Below, piece by piece: positions 26,444 through 34,003 of a stretch of DNA of 64,000 nucleotides (the stretch's first letter is position 1; every line of letters starts with the position of its first letter). The DNA is from Micromonospora sp. MW-13 (GTDB taxonomy: Bacteria; Actinomycetota; Actinomycetes; Mycobacteriales; Micromonosporaceae), in the NCBI RefSeq assembly GCF_003434305.1, contig NZ_QKKX01000050.1:103097-167096 (forward strand), in the 5' to 3' direction. The notes beneath the pieces are model-generated. The model had not been told where the DNA came from. It saw nothing but the letters and a program-made list of their open reading frames with translations, and searched no databases. Both the position numbers and the translations under genes were made by a program.

Positions 26444-27979
26444 TCAGGCCCGTTGCGGCAGCCGTTCGCGTGCGACGCCTCCACCGCTTCGTTGCGCCCG
26501 GCGCAGCAGCCAGGCGGCGAGCAGACCACCGGTCAGGACGGCGACCGCGCCCACCGTCTGCCCGGACTCCGACGCGACGCGGAAGGCGTCGGCGACCTGC
26601 GCCCGGTCCGCGTCGGTCCGGGCGGCGGCCAGCGCGGCGGGGAACGACCCGGCGCCGGCCAGCGCGGCGGGCAGCAGCGCCGCGAACCGGGCGTTCAGCA
26701 CGGCTCCCAGGACGGCGACGCCGAGGCTGCTGCCGACCTCCGTCATCGTGCCGTCCACACCGGCGCCCGCGCCGGCCTTCTGCGGCGGGATCGCGCTCAT
26801 CACCGCCTCCACGATCGCCGGGTTGGCCAGGGCGCAGCCGGTGCCCATGGTGAGCAGGCCGGCCAGCAGCACGCCGTAGCCGTCCCCGGGGGCGTGGGTG
26901 ACGAACAGCAGACCGCCGGAGAGCAGGGTCATGCCGACGGCGATGGCCCCGGCGGTGCCGAGCCGGTGGATCAGCCGGGCGGCGATGCCGGCGAGGTTGA
27001 GCACGACGATGGACAGCGCGAACGGCACCATCCGCAGGCCCGCATCCCAGGCCGGGTACCCGCGTACGAACTGGAGGTGCTGGGTCAGCAGGAACAGCGC
27101 GCCGGTGGCGCCGAAGGTGATCAGGACGACCCCGGAGACCGCGCCGACGAAGCGGCGGTCACGGAAGAAGCCCATGTCCAGCATGGGGTGGGCGACCCGC
27201 CGTTCCCACCACACGAAGGCGGCGAGCAGCAGCACTCCCCCGGCGGCCGTGCCGAGCACCGGGGCGGAGCCCCAGCCCCGGTCGGGACCGGCGATGATCG
27301 CGTACACCACCCCGGTGAGGCCGGCCGTGGACAGCACCACCCCGCCGAGGTCGAGACGGCCGCCTGCCGGGTCGCGGGATTCCGGCACCAGGACCCCGGC
27401 GGCCACCAGGCAGACCGCCACGATCGGGACGTTGACCAGGAAGATCGCCTCCCACGGGAAGTGGGCGAGGATGAGCCCGCCGACGGGCGGCCCGGCCGCG
27501 AAGCCCAGCGCGCTGGCCGCCGCCCAGATGCCGATGGCCCGGGGCCGCTCGGCGGCGTCGAAGACCTGCATCGCCACGGCGAGGGTGGCGGTGACGAGCA
27601 GGGCGCCGCCGATGCCCATGCCGGCCCGGGCCGCGATGAGCTGCCCGGTGGACTGGGCGAGCGCCGCGGCCACCGATCCGGCGCCGAACAGGACGAGACC
27701 GGCCAGCAGCAGCCGGCGCCGGCCGTACCGGTCGACGGCGCTGCCCGCGGTGAGCAGCAGGCCGGACTGGACCAGCGCGTACGCGTTGATGGTCCACTGC
27801 ACGTCGGCGGTGCTGGCGCCCAACTCGGCGGTGAGCACCGGCACCGCCACGGTCAGCACGGTGTTGTCGAGCACCACGGTGACCTGGGCGAGGCAGAGCA
27901 CGGCGAGGATCAGCCACCGGGTGGGCAGTGGGCGGGCGCGGGCGGGCAGCGTCCGGACGGCGGGTTCGGGCAGGCTCAT
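26444..27979 (-). CDS. MFS multidrug/siderophore exporter, DHA2 (14-TM) family
   Basis: 511 residues with about 14 membrane helices. Landmarks are DNTVLTVAVPVLTAELGAST, VDRYGRRRLLLAGLVLFGAG (motif A), GIGGALLVTATLAVAMQVFD, AAGPPVGGLILAHFPWEAIF (motif C region) and LVNVPIVAV. DHA2 proteins are proton-driven drug or metabolite exporters. It starts at ATG 27979 after AGGAG and lies 35 bases downstream of the FptX-like permease, so it is probably the third gene of the iron-regulated operon. Export of a siderophore or its fragment is therefore a reasonable inference. Confidence 0.88.
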   Translation of the reverse strand: MSLPEPAVRTLPARARPLPTRWLILAVLCLAQVTVVLDNTVLTVAVPVLTAELGASTADVQWTINAYALVQSGLLLTAGSAVDRYGRRRLLLAGLVLFGAGSVAAALAQSTGQLIAARAGMGIGGALLVTATLAVAMQVFDAAERPRAIGIWAAASALGFAAGPPVGGLILAHFPWEAIFLVNVPIVAVCLVAAGVLVPESRDPAGGRLDLGGVVLSTAGLTGVVYAIIAGPDRGWGSAPVLGTAAGGVLLLAAFVWWERRVAHPMLDMGFFRDRRFVGAVSGVVLITFGATGALFLLTQHLQFVRGYPAWDAGLRMVPFALSIVVLNLAGIAARLIHRLGTAGAIAVGMTLLSGGLLFVTHAPGDGYGVLLAGLLTMGTGCALANPAIVEAVMSAIPPQKAGAGAGVDGTMTEVGSSLGVAVLGAVLNARFAALLPAALAGAGSFPAALAAARTDADRAQVADAFRVASESGQTVGAVAVLTGGLLAAWLLRRAQRSGGGVARERLPQRA

Positions 27980-28014
27980 GGCGCTCCTGTCGCAACGGTG
28001 GAACGGCGGAACGG

Positions 28015-29259
28015 TCAGCTCGCGGCGGGCACCGGCTCGCCGGTGGGCCTCGGCAGTGGCGGGGCCGACGGGCGGTGCCGGCGCTGGTGCGCCACGCCCA
28101 CCGCGACGCCGGCGGCCACCAGCACGACGGAGCCGACCGCGACCGCGGGGTAGCCGACCCGTTCGGCGACGACCAGCCCGACCGAGGCCGCCGCGAACGA
28201 ACAGATCATCCCGAACGACGACAGCACCGTGAAGTCGGTGCCGCCGGTGTCGGGCCGCGAGTAGTCCATGTTGACCGTGTAGAGCACCACGTTGGCGGCC
28301 GTGTAGGCGGCCATGAATCCCGACAGCGCCAGCACCGTCGGCGCGAGGGGGGCCCGCCCGGTGAGCAGCGGCAGCAGCAGCGCCGTGGACGCCGCCAGCG
28401 CCACCCCGGCGGCGACGAGCACGCCCGCGCGGCCGAACCGGCCGACCGACGCGCCGGCGACGAGGCCGGCGACGACGGCCGGCGCGCTGGTGACGATGCC
28501 GGTGACCACACCGATGCGCTCCAGCGACCAGCCGGCGTCGACCAGGGCCGGGGACAGCACGGCGTACGCCGCGCCGGCGCCGGTGTAGACCAGCGGCACC
28601 ACGCCGAATGTCCACCAGCGGCAGCCGGGCTGGCCGAACACCGTCAGCAGCGCCCGGTACGCCTGGCCGGCGCCGGCGGGACGGGCGGTGCGCCCGGGTT
28701 CCCGGAACCGCCACACCACCAGCAGGCCGACGGCGGTCAGCCCGGCCAGCAGCAGGATCGCCGGCACCCAGCCGTACCGGTCGTAGACGACCACGCAGGC
28801 GCCCCCGCCGAGCAGGTTGCCGAGGTAGCTGGCGGCCACCTGGATACCGTTGCCGGCGCCCCGGGCGCGGGCGGAGAGCACCCGGACGGCGACCGCGTCG
28901 ACGGCGATGTCCTGGGTGGCCGACAGCAGCACGTACGCGGCGCAGATCGCCACGACCGGGCCGAGCTGCCCGGCGGGCCGGGTGTACGGCAGCAGGGCCA
29001 GCAGCGCGAGCACCAGGCCGCCCTGGAGCACCAGCAGCCAGGACCGGTAGTGGCCGCGGCGGCGGGAGCCGTACCGGTCCAGCAACGGCGCCCAGAGGAA
29101 CTTGATCGGCCAGATCAGGCCGACGAACTGCAACAGGGCGAGGGTGTCCAGCGAGGTGCCGCCGTCGCGCAGGATCGCGGTGAGGCCGACGGTGATGAAG
29201 CCGATGCCGAGGTACTGGGTGACGTAGAGGGCGGTGAGCGTGCCGAGGTGCGACCTCAC
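28015..29259 (-). CDS. MFS permease resembling RhtX/FptX siderophore importers
   Basis: 414 residues with about 12 helices. LTALYVTQYLGIGFITVGLT at the N-terminus, FVGLIWPIKFLWAPLLDRYG, YVLLSATQDIAVDAVAVRVL and GNGIQVAASYLGNLLGGGAC match the AmpG/RhtX/FptX branch of MFS transporters. Members of this branch import ferric siderophores (rhizobactin, pyochelin) or muropeptides. The GTG start overlaps the stop of the siderophore-interacting protein gene (GTGA), and that link favours siderophore uptake. Confidence 0.8.
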   Translation of the reverse strand: MRSHLGTLTALYVTQYLGIGFITVGLTAILRDGGTSLDTLALLQFVGLIWPIKFLWAPLLDRYGSRRRGHYRSWLLVLQGGLVLALLALLPYTRPAGQLGPVVAICAAYVLLSATQDIAVDAVAVRVLSARARGAGNGIQVAASYLGNLLGGGACVVVYDRYGWVPAILLLAGLTAVGLLVVWRFREPGRTARPAGAGQAYRALLTVFGQPGCRWWTFGVVPLVYTGAGAAYAVLSPALVDAGWSLERIGVVTGIVTSAPAVVAGLVAGASVGRFGRAGVLVAAGVALAASTALLLPLLTGRAPLAPTVLALSGFMAAYTAANVVLYTVNMDYSRPDTGGTDFTVLSSFGMICSFAAASVGLVVAERVGYPAVAVGSVVLVAAGVAVGVAHQRRHRPSAPPLPRPTGEPVPAAS

Positions 29260-29969
29260 CGGGCGCTCCAGTACCCGAGCGCGGTGAGCTGGTGCCTGCC
29301 CACGCCGAGGGTGCGGCGCAGGTGCCTGGTCAGGTCGCGGGTGCTGGCCGCCTCGCAGGCGACCCAGTAGTGGGCGTCGTCGGCGCCGGCGGGCAGCGCC
29401 GCGCGGACGGTGTCGACGAGGTGCCGGCCGTCGTCGCGGCGGGGCACCCAGTTGATCTCGTGGCCGGCGCGGTCCCGGGTCGGCAGCGCCCGCTCGCCGT
29501 CGTGGGCGTACTCCACCCAGACCGTGGCCGGGATGTCCGCGGCGGCGTCGAGCAGGCTGTTCACCGCCGGCAGGGACGCGGCGTCGCCGACCAGGTAGAG
29601 GTGGCGCGGGGCGGGGTCGGGCAGCCGGAACGCGCTGCCCTGCACGGTGGCCTCGATGGTGTCGCCGACCTGGGCGGCGCTCGCCCACCGGGCGGCGCAC
29701 CCGTCGTGCAGGGCGAACTCCAGGCTGAACCGGCCGGCCGCCGCGTCGGGGTCGACGAGGGTGTAGGCGCGCTGGTGAAGGCGGCCCTCGTTGTCGAACC
29801 ACAGCCGGACCCACATGGTGGGGTGCACGCCGCACTCCGCCAGCAGGCCGCCGTCGTCGAGGTGCAGCCGCTGGTAGCTCCCGCCGACCGACTCGGTCCC
29901 CCGCACGGTCAGCCGGAAGGTCCGGCCGCCCATCGCGCGCAGCACCAGGGCTTCCCAGTTCCGTTTCAC
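29256..29969 (-). CDS. Siderophore-interacting protein, short form
   Basis: 237 residues, second member of the SIP/ViuB reductase family in the window and shorter than the 311-residue one. Motifs are WVRLWFDNEGRLHQRAYTLV (flavin-binding RxYT), FALHDGCAARWASAAQVGDT, LYLVGDAASLPAVNSLLDAA, YWVACEAASTRDLTRHLRRT and LTALGYWSAR at the end. It starts at GTG 29969 after GGAGGGG. It heads the leftward iron operon (reductase, importer, exporter) just downstream of overlapping iron boxes. Confidence 0.9.
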   Translation of the reverse strand: MKRNWEALVLRAMGGRTFRLTVRGTESVGGSYQRLHLDDGGLLAECGVHPTMWVRLWFDNEGRLHQRAYTLVDPDAAAGRFSLEFALHDGCAARWASAAQVGDTIEATVQGSAFRLPDPAPRHLYLVGDAASLPAVNSLLDAAADIPATVWVEYAHDGERALPTRDRAGHEINWVPRRDDGRHLVDTVRAALPAGADDAHYWVACEAASTRDLTRHLRRTLGVGRHQLTALGYWSAR

Positions 29970-29981
29970 GGACCCCTCCAG

Positions 29982-30015
29982 TAAGGTCTGCCTAAGTTAG
30001 GGGAGGGTAACCTAA
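29982..30015. promoter_or_regulatory. Strong iron box plus overlapping weaker box between divergent operons
   Basis: TTAGGGGAGGGTAACCTAA (29997-30015) matches the DtxR/IdeR consensus at 16 of 19 positions. The adjoining TAAGGTCTGCCTAAGTTAG (29982-30000) matches at 12 of 19 and overlaps it by four bases. The pair sits between the leftward reductase-importer-exporter operon and the rightward acylase-acyltransferase operon and could control both. Confidence 0.85.
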
Positions 30016-30016
30016 A

Positions 30017-32131
30017 TTGAAGCTGTTGTGGGAGCCGGCCCCGCCGCGTGCGCCGCACGCCCGGACGGCCGGCATCCGTCGCGACACCTGGGGCGTGGCG
30101 CACCTGTGGGCGGACACTGTGGACGACCTGGCCCGGCTACAGGGTCGGGCGGCGGCGCTCGACCGGGCATGGCAGATCGAGGTGGAGCGGTGGCGCTCCG
30201 AGGGCCGGCTCGCCCAGCACGTCGGCCCCGCCGAGGTGGGCTGGGACCGGTTCGCCCGCCGGGCCCGCCTCGACGACACCGCCCGGCGCTGCTTCGTCCG
30301 GCTCGACCCCGCCACCCGGCGCTGGGTCGCCGCGTACGCCCAGGGGGTCAACGACGGGCTCGCCGAGGGGGCCGCCGGGGCCCCCGAGTTCGCCGCCGCC
30401 GGCTGCGCCCCCGGCCGGTGGCGGCCCTGGTCCCCGCTCGGGGTCTTCCTGGTGCAGCACGTGCTGTTCGCGACCTTCCCGAACAAGCTGTGGCGCGCGC
30501 ACGTCGCCGCCACCCTCGGGCCGGCGGCCGACGGGCTGTTCAGCGCCGAGCCACCGGCCGGGTCGGGCAGCAACGCCTGGGCCGTGCCGGCAGACCCGGC
30601 CACCGGGCGGGGCCCGGTCATCGCCGGCGACCCGCACCGGATCCTCGAACTGCCCGGCATCTACCACCAGGTGCGCCTGGCCTGCCCCGAGTTCGACGTG
30701 CTCGGGTTCGCCTTTCCCGGCGTCCCCGGCCTGCCGCACTTCGGCCACGCGGGCGAGGTGGCCTGGGCGGTGACCAACGCGATGGCCGACTACCAGGACC
30801 TCTACCGGGAGCGGCTGCGCCGCGACGGCGACCGGGTCCTGGTGCGCGAGGCCGACGGCTGGGCGCCGGCCCGCCGCCACGTCGAGCGCATCGTGGTACG
30901 CGGCGGCGAGCCGGTGCAGGTCGAGGTGATCGAGACGCCCCGCGGCCCCGTCGTCGACGAGGACCGGCACACCGGCGAGGCGATCAGCCTGCGCACCCCC
31001 GCCCGGGTCGAGCAGCGCCTCGGCTTCGACGCGCTGCTGCCGCTGCTGCGGGCGCGCAGCGTCGACGACGTCGCCACGGCGCTGGGCCGCTGGGTCGAGC
31101 CGGTCAACAGCGTGCTCGTCGCCGACCGGTCGGGGACGGTGGCCCAGCTCGTCACCGGCCTGGTCCCGGTCCGCGACGAACGGTGCCGGCGGGAGCCGGT
31201 GCCCGGCTGGGAGCCGCGCTACCGCTGGACCGGCGACTACGCCCCGCTGCCCCGGACCGCGGTGACCGGGCCGGTGGTCTGCGCCAACGACCGCCGGCCC
31301 GACGTGGCGGCGCTCGGCGTCGACTTCGCGCCGCCGCACCGCGCCCGGCGCATCCGCACGCTGCTGGCGGCCGGGGCCGGGCCGGCGAGCGTGCACACCG
31401 ACGACCGGCTGGAGGCCGCCGTCCTGCGCGGCGCGCTCGACCGCGTCGACGCCGACGCCCTCAGCACGCCGGCCCGGGCGCTGCGCGACCGGCTGGCCGC
31501 CTGGGACGGACGGATGCGCGCCGACAGCGCCGACGCCGGCGCGTTCGCCGCCTGGCGGGGGGCGCTGGCCCGAGGGTTGCACGAGCACCCGCGGCTGCGT
31601 CCGCTGCGCGCCGAGGGTGCGTACGACGAGCTGTTCGCGGCATGGACCAACCCCCTCGGCCGCATCGGCCACGCCCTCGACGCCGTGGTGGCGGGGCTGG
31701 ACCGCCTCGGCGTGGACGTGGGGCCGGTGGCCGCCGCCGCGCTGGAGGAGGTGTCGCACGGCGACCCGCCCGGCACCTGGGGACGCCGGCACGTCCTGCA
31801 CCCGGTGCACCTGTCGGTGGCCAAGGAGGTCGACGTCGCGGTGGAGGAGATGCGCGAGCGCGTGACGCTCTCCGGCGACGCCGACTGCGTGCTGGCCACG
31901 AGCAGCGTCCCCGGGCTCTCCGACGCCTGCTGGCGGGGCCCGGTCGCCCGCTACGTCTGGGACCTGACCGACCGGGCGGACAGCCGCTGGGTGGTGCCGT
32001 TCGGCGCCTCCGGCCGCCCCGGCGACCCGCACTTCGACGACCAACTGCCCCGGTGGGCCGCCGGGGAGCTGATCCCGGTGGTCACCGACTGGGCGCGGCT
32101 CACCCCCGAGCAGGAGACGAGGACCCCGTGA
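30017..32131 (+). CDS. Penicillin-acylase-family Ntn hydrolase in an iron-regulated operon
   Basis: 704 residues. GIRRDTWGVAHLWADTVDDL and GRAAALDRAWQIEVERWRSE open the alpha-chain part. Ser185 in PAGSGSNAWAVPADP is the autoproteolytic N-terminal nucleophile of the beta-chain. HRILELPGIYHQVRL and GHAGEVAWAVTNAMADYQD are also family motifs. These enzymes cut or form amide bonds, as PvdQ does during pyoverdine maturation. No signal peptide is visible, unlike most relatives. The only start codons that fit are TTG 30017 or TTG 30026, directly beside the iron box and without a Shine-Dalgarno, so the transcript may be leaderless. Siderophore processing is inferred from context. Confidence 0.85.
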   Translation: MKLLWEPAPPRAPHARTAGIRRDTWGVAHLWADTVDDLARLQGRAAALDRAWQIEVERWRSEGRLAQHVGPAEVGWDRFARRARLDDTARRCFVRLDPATRRWVAAYAQGVNDGLAEGAAGAPEFAAAGCAPGRWRPWSPLGVFLVQHVLFATFPNKLWRAHVAATLGPAADGLFSAEPPAGSGSNAWAVPADPATGRGPVIAGDPHRILELPGIYHQVRLACPEFDVLGFAFPGVPGLPHFGHAGEVAWAVTNAMADYQDLYRERLRRDGDRVLVREADGWAPARRHVERIVVRGGEPVQVEVIETPRGPVVDEDRHTGEAISLRTPARVEQRLGFDALLPLLRARSVDDVATALGRWVEPVNSVLVADRSGTVAQLVTGLVPVRDERCRREPVPGWEPRYRWTGDYAPLPRTAVTGPVVCANDRRPDVAALGVDFAPPHRARRIRTLLAAGAGPASVHTDDRLEAAVLRGALDRVDADALSTPARALRDRLAAWDGRMRADSADAGAFAAWRGALARGLHEHPRLRPLRAEGAYDELFAAWTNPLGRIGHALDAVVAGLDRLGVDVGPVAAAALEEVSHGDPPGTWGRRHVLHPVHLSVAKEVDVAVEEMRERVTLSGDADCVLATSSVPGLSDACWRGPVARYVWDLTDRADSRWVVPFGASGRPGDPHFDDQLPRWAAGELIPVVTDWARLTPEQETRTP

Positions 32132-32712
32132 CACACCAAAAGACCGTGGCGTACCGAGAGAAGGTGCCCGACGTCGGCGAGTTGTCCCTCGTCGCCGTCG
32201 ACCCGGCGGCCCACGCCGAACTGCTGCACGGCTGGGTGACCCAGCCCCGGGCGGCGTTCTGGGGGATGGCCGGGCACACCGTCGAGGAGGTGCGCGAGGT
32301 GTACGCCTTCGTCGACGGGCTGGCCACCCACCACGCGTACCTGATCCTGCTCGACGGCGAGCCGATCGGCCTGTTCCAGAGCTACGAACCGGAGGCCGAT
32401 CCGGTCGGCGAGCGGTATCCCGTCCGGCCCGGCGACATCGGCATGCACCTGCTGCTCTCCCCCGGGCGGCGTCCGCCGCGCAACCTCACCGGGACGGTGG
32501 GGCCCGCGCTGGTGAGGTTCCTCCTGCGCGACCCGACCCGGCAGCGGGTGGTGGTCGAGCCGGACGTGCGCAACGGGCCCGCGCTGCACCGGCTGGAGCG
32601 GTCCGGCTTCACCTTCGACGACGAGATCGACATGCCCGACAAGCGGGCGCAGCTGGCCTTCCTCACCCGGGCCCGGTTCGAGACCGACCACCCCGCGCCG
32701 CCGGCCGACTGA
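32128..32712 (+). CDS. IucB/AlcB-type siderophore acyltransferase, second paralogue
   Basis: 194 residues, the same family as the gene at 22947-23507: LLHGWVTQPRAAFWGMAGHT, ATHHAYLILLDGEPIGLFQS, YEPEADPVGERYPVRPGDIG, MHLLLSPGRRPPRNLTG, and RVVVEPDVRNGPALHRLERS then MPDKRAQLAFL. It should transfer an acyl group from CoA or a carrier to an amine or hydroxylamine during siderophore assembly. The GTG start overlaps the acylase stop (GTGA). The pair acylase plus acyltransferase may swap an acyl group on a siderophore or its precursor; that is inference. Confidence 0.87.
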   Translation: MTHQKTVAYREKVPDVGELSLVAVDPAAHAELLHGWVTQPRAAFWGMAGHTVEEVREVYAFVDGLATHHAYLILLDGEPIGLFQSYEPEADPVGERYPVRPGDIGMHLLLSPGRRPPRNLTGTVGPALVRFLLRDPTRQRVVVEPDVRNGPALHRLERSGFTFDDEIDMPDKRAQLAFLTRARFETDHPAPPAD

Positions 32713-32740
32713 GCGGGATCGACAGAAAGTTTTACGGTGA

Positions 32741-32910
32741 TCCTAGGGGTAGATCGGGGTGCTGTGGCACCACACCGCCACCAACCCGCACCCGGCGCTG
32801 AACATCTGCACCAACGGCCGCTCCGACCTGCCCGGCCCGCTCTGCCAGGCCCTGGTCGACTACCACGGCGTGTTCCACCTGATCTCCGCCGGGCGGTGCA
32901 AGGGTCCGGA
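32741..32910 (+). pseudogene. Fragment of an N-acetylmuramoyl-L-alanine amidase
   Basis: IGVLWHHTATNPHPALNICT followed by NGRSDLPGPLCQALVDYHGV and FHLISAGRC matches the N-terminal core of peptidoglycan amidases/endolysins (WHHT zinc ligand, NGRSDLPGPLCQ). The frame opens without a plausible start and loses all resemblance after AGRC, where relatives continue NHAG. Most of the enzyme is gone. Confidence 0.6.
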
Positions 32911-32956
32911 TCGGCCACGTCCCGACGGGTTGGACGCCGCCGGTCGCCCGGTGGAC

Positions 32957-33002
32957 CGACGGGCGCGGCCCGGCCGGACGTCCGGCCGGGCCGCGCCCGT
33001 CG
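32957..33002. terminator. Perfect 46-base palindrome after the protease gene
   Basis: Every base from 32957 to 32979 pairs with 33002 to 32980 (centre GGAC/GTCC), giving a 23-bp perfect arm pair. It begins 10 bases past the stop of the leftward trypsin-like protease gene and is best read as an actinomycete I-shaped terminator. Confidence 0.7.
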
Positions 33003-33011
33003 TCGGGTCGG

Positions 33012-33812
33012 TCAGCCGCCGAGGCTCGCGGCGGCCGAGGCGATCGCGGAGGAGAAGTAGCTCACCTGGGTGTAGACGCCCGGGTAGTCGGGGCGGGCGC
33101 AGCCGTTGCCCCAGCTGACGATGCCGACCTGGATCCAGGCGTTGCTGGCGTCGCGGCGGAACATCGGGCCGCCCGAGTCACCCTGGCAGGTGTCGGTGCC
33201 GCCGCTGGCGTAGCCGGCACAGATCTCCTCGGCCGCGATGATCTCGCCGCCGTAGTTGGAGTTGCAGACCGAGTCGCTGACGAACGGCACCGTGGCCTTG
33301 AGCAGGTAGCGCTGCTGCGCGCCGCCCTCCCGCGCCGCGCCCCAGCCGGCGATGGTGAAGGTGCCGCTGTCGTACGCGCCGCTGGTGGCGATCGGCAGGG
33401 TGGCCAGGCCGGTGACCGGGGTGGCCAGCCGGATCAGCGCCCAGTCCTTGCCGGAGCCGTTGTAGCCCGGGGCCCGGTAGACGTAGTTCGACCGGACGGT
33501 GATCCGGCTGCTGGACTGGAGGTCGACCACGCCGAGCGTGGCCGTGATGCTGGTGTTGGTGCCCGTGGCGCCCACGCAGTGCGCGGCGGTGAGGACCAGC
33601 CGCGGGCTGTACAGCGCCCCGCCGCAGCCCATCGAGAGCCGCACCATGAACGGGAACTCGCCCTGGGCGGCCCGGGTGCCGCCGACGACGTTGGGGGTCA
33701 TCGTGCCGTCGGGCGGCGCGGCGGCGGCGGGTGCGGTGAGAGTGAGGCTGCCCGCGGTCACCGCGGCCAGCGCGGCGGCCAACAGGCCGGTGAGGGTGCG
33801 CCAGCGAACCAT
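33012..33812 (-). CDS. Secreted trypsin-like serine protease (S1A)
   Basis: 266 residues. The signal peptide runs to about residue 31 (TLTAPAAAA), followed by a short propeptide and the zymogen junction PNVVGGTRAAQGEFPF. The triad is complete: His in LVLTAAHCVG, Asp in SGKDWALIRLA, Ser in DTCQGDSGGPMF. Asp six residues before the Ser gives trypsin specificity (Lys/Arg). Three disulphide pairs are likely, as in streptogrisin-trypsins. It starts at ATG 33812 after GGAGG. An AT-rich patch with two ATTGAT repeats (33876-33893) upstream probably contains the promoter. Confidence 0.95.
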   Translation of the reverse strand: MVRWRTLTGLLAAALAAVTAGSLTLTAPAAAAPPDGTMTPNVVGGTRAAQGEFPFMVRLSMGCGGALYSPRLVLTAAHCVGATGTNTSITATLGVVDLQSSSRITVRSNYVYRAPGYNGSGKDWALIRLATPVTGLATLPIATSGAYDSGTFTIAGWGAAREGGAQQRYLLKATVPFVSDSVCNSNYGGEIIAAEEICAGYASGGTDTCQGDSGGPMFRRDASNAWIQVGIVSWGNGCARPDYPGVYTQVSYFSSAIASAAASLGG

Positions 33813-34003
33813 GTGTTCCTCCGCATCGAGACCGGCGCGCCGGGTGGACGCACCTCGTTCGAGATGACGGAAATTCTATTGATGGATATTGATTTCTGAT
33901 CATCCTCTCCGGGTCATACGACGGTGTTATCCCTACGCCGGGCCGAGGCCCTCGGGCGCGCACCCGAGCCACCCGGACCGGACCCGTCCACCACGGGCGG
34001 CGC

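Noticed and set aside
26390..28153. Rightward frames opposite the MFS exporter genes
   Set aside because: These are shadow frames of transporter codons; no domain or signal is visible.
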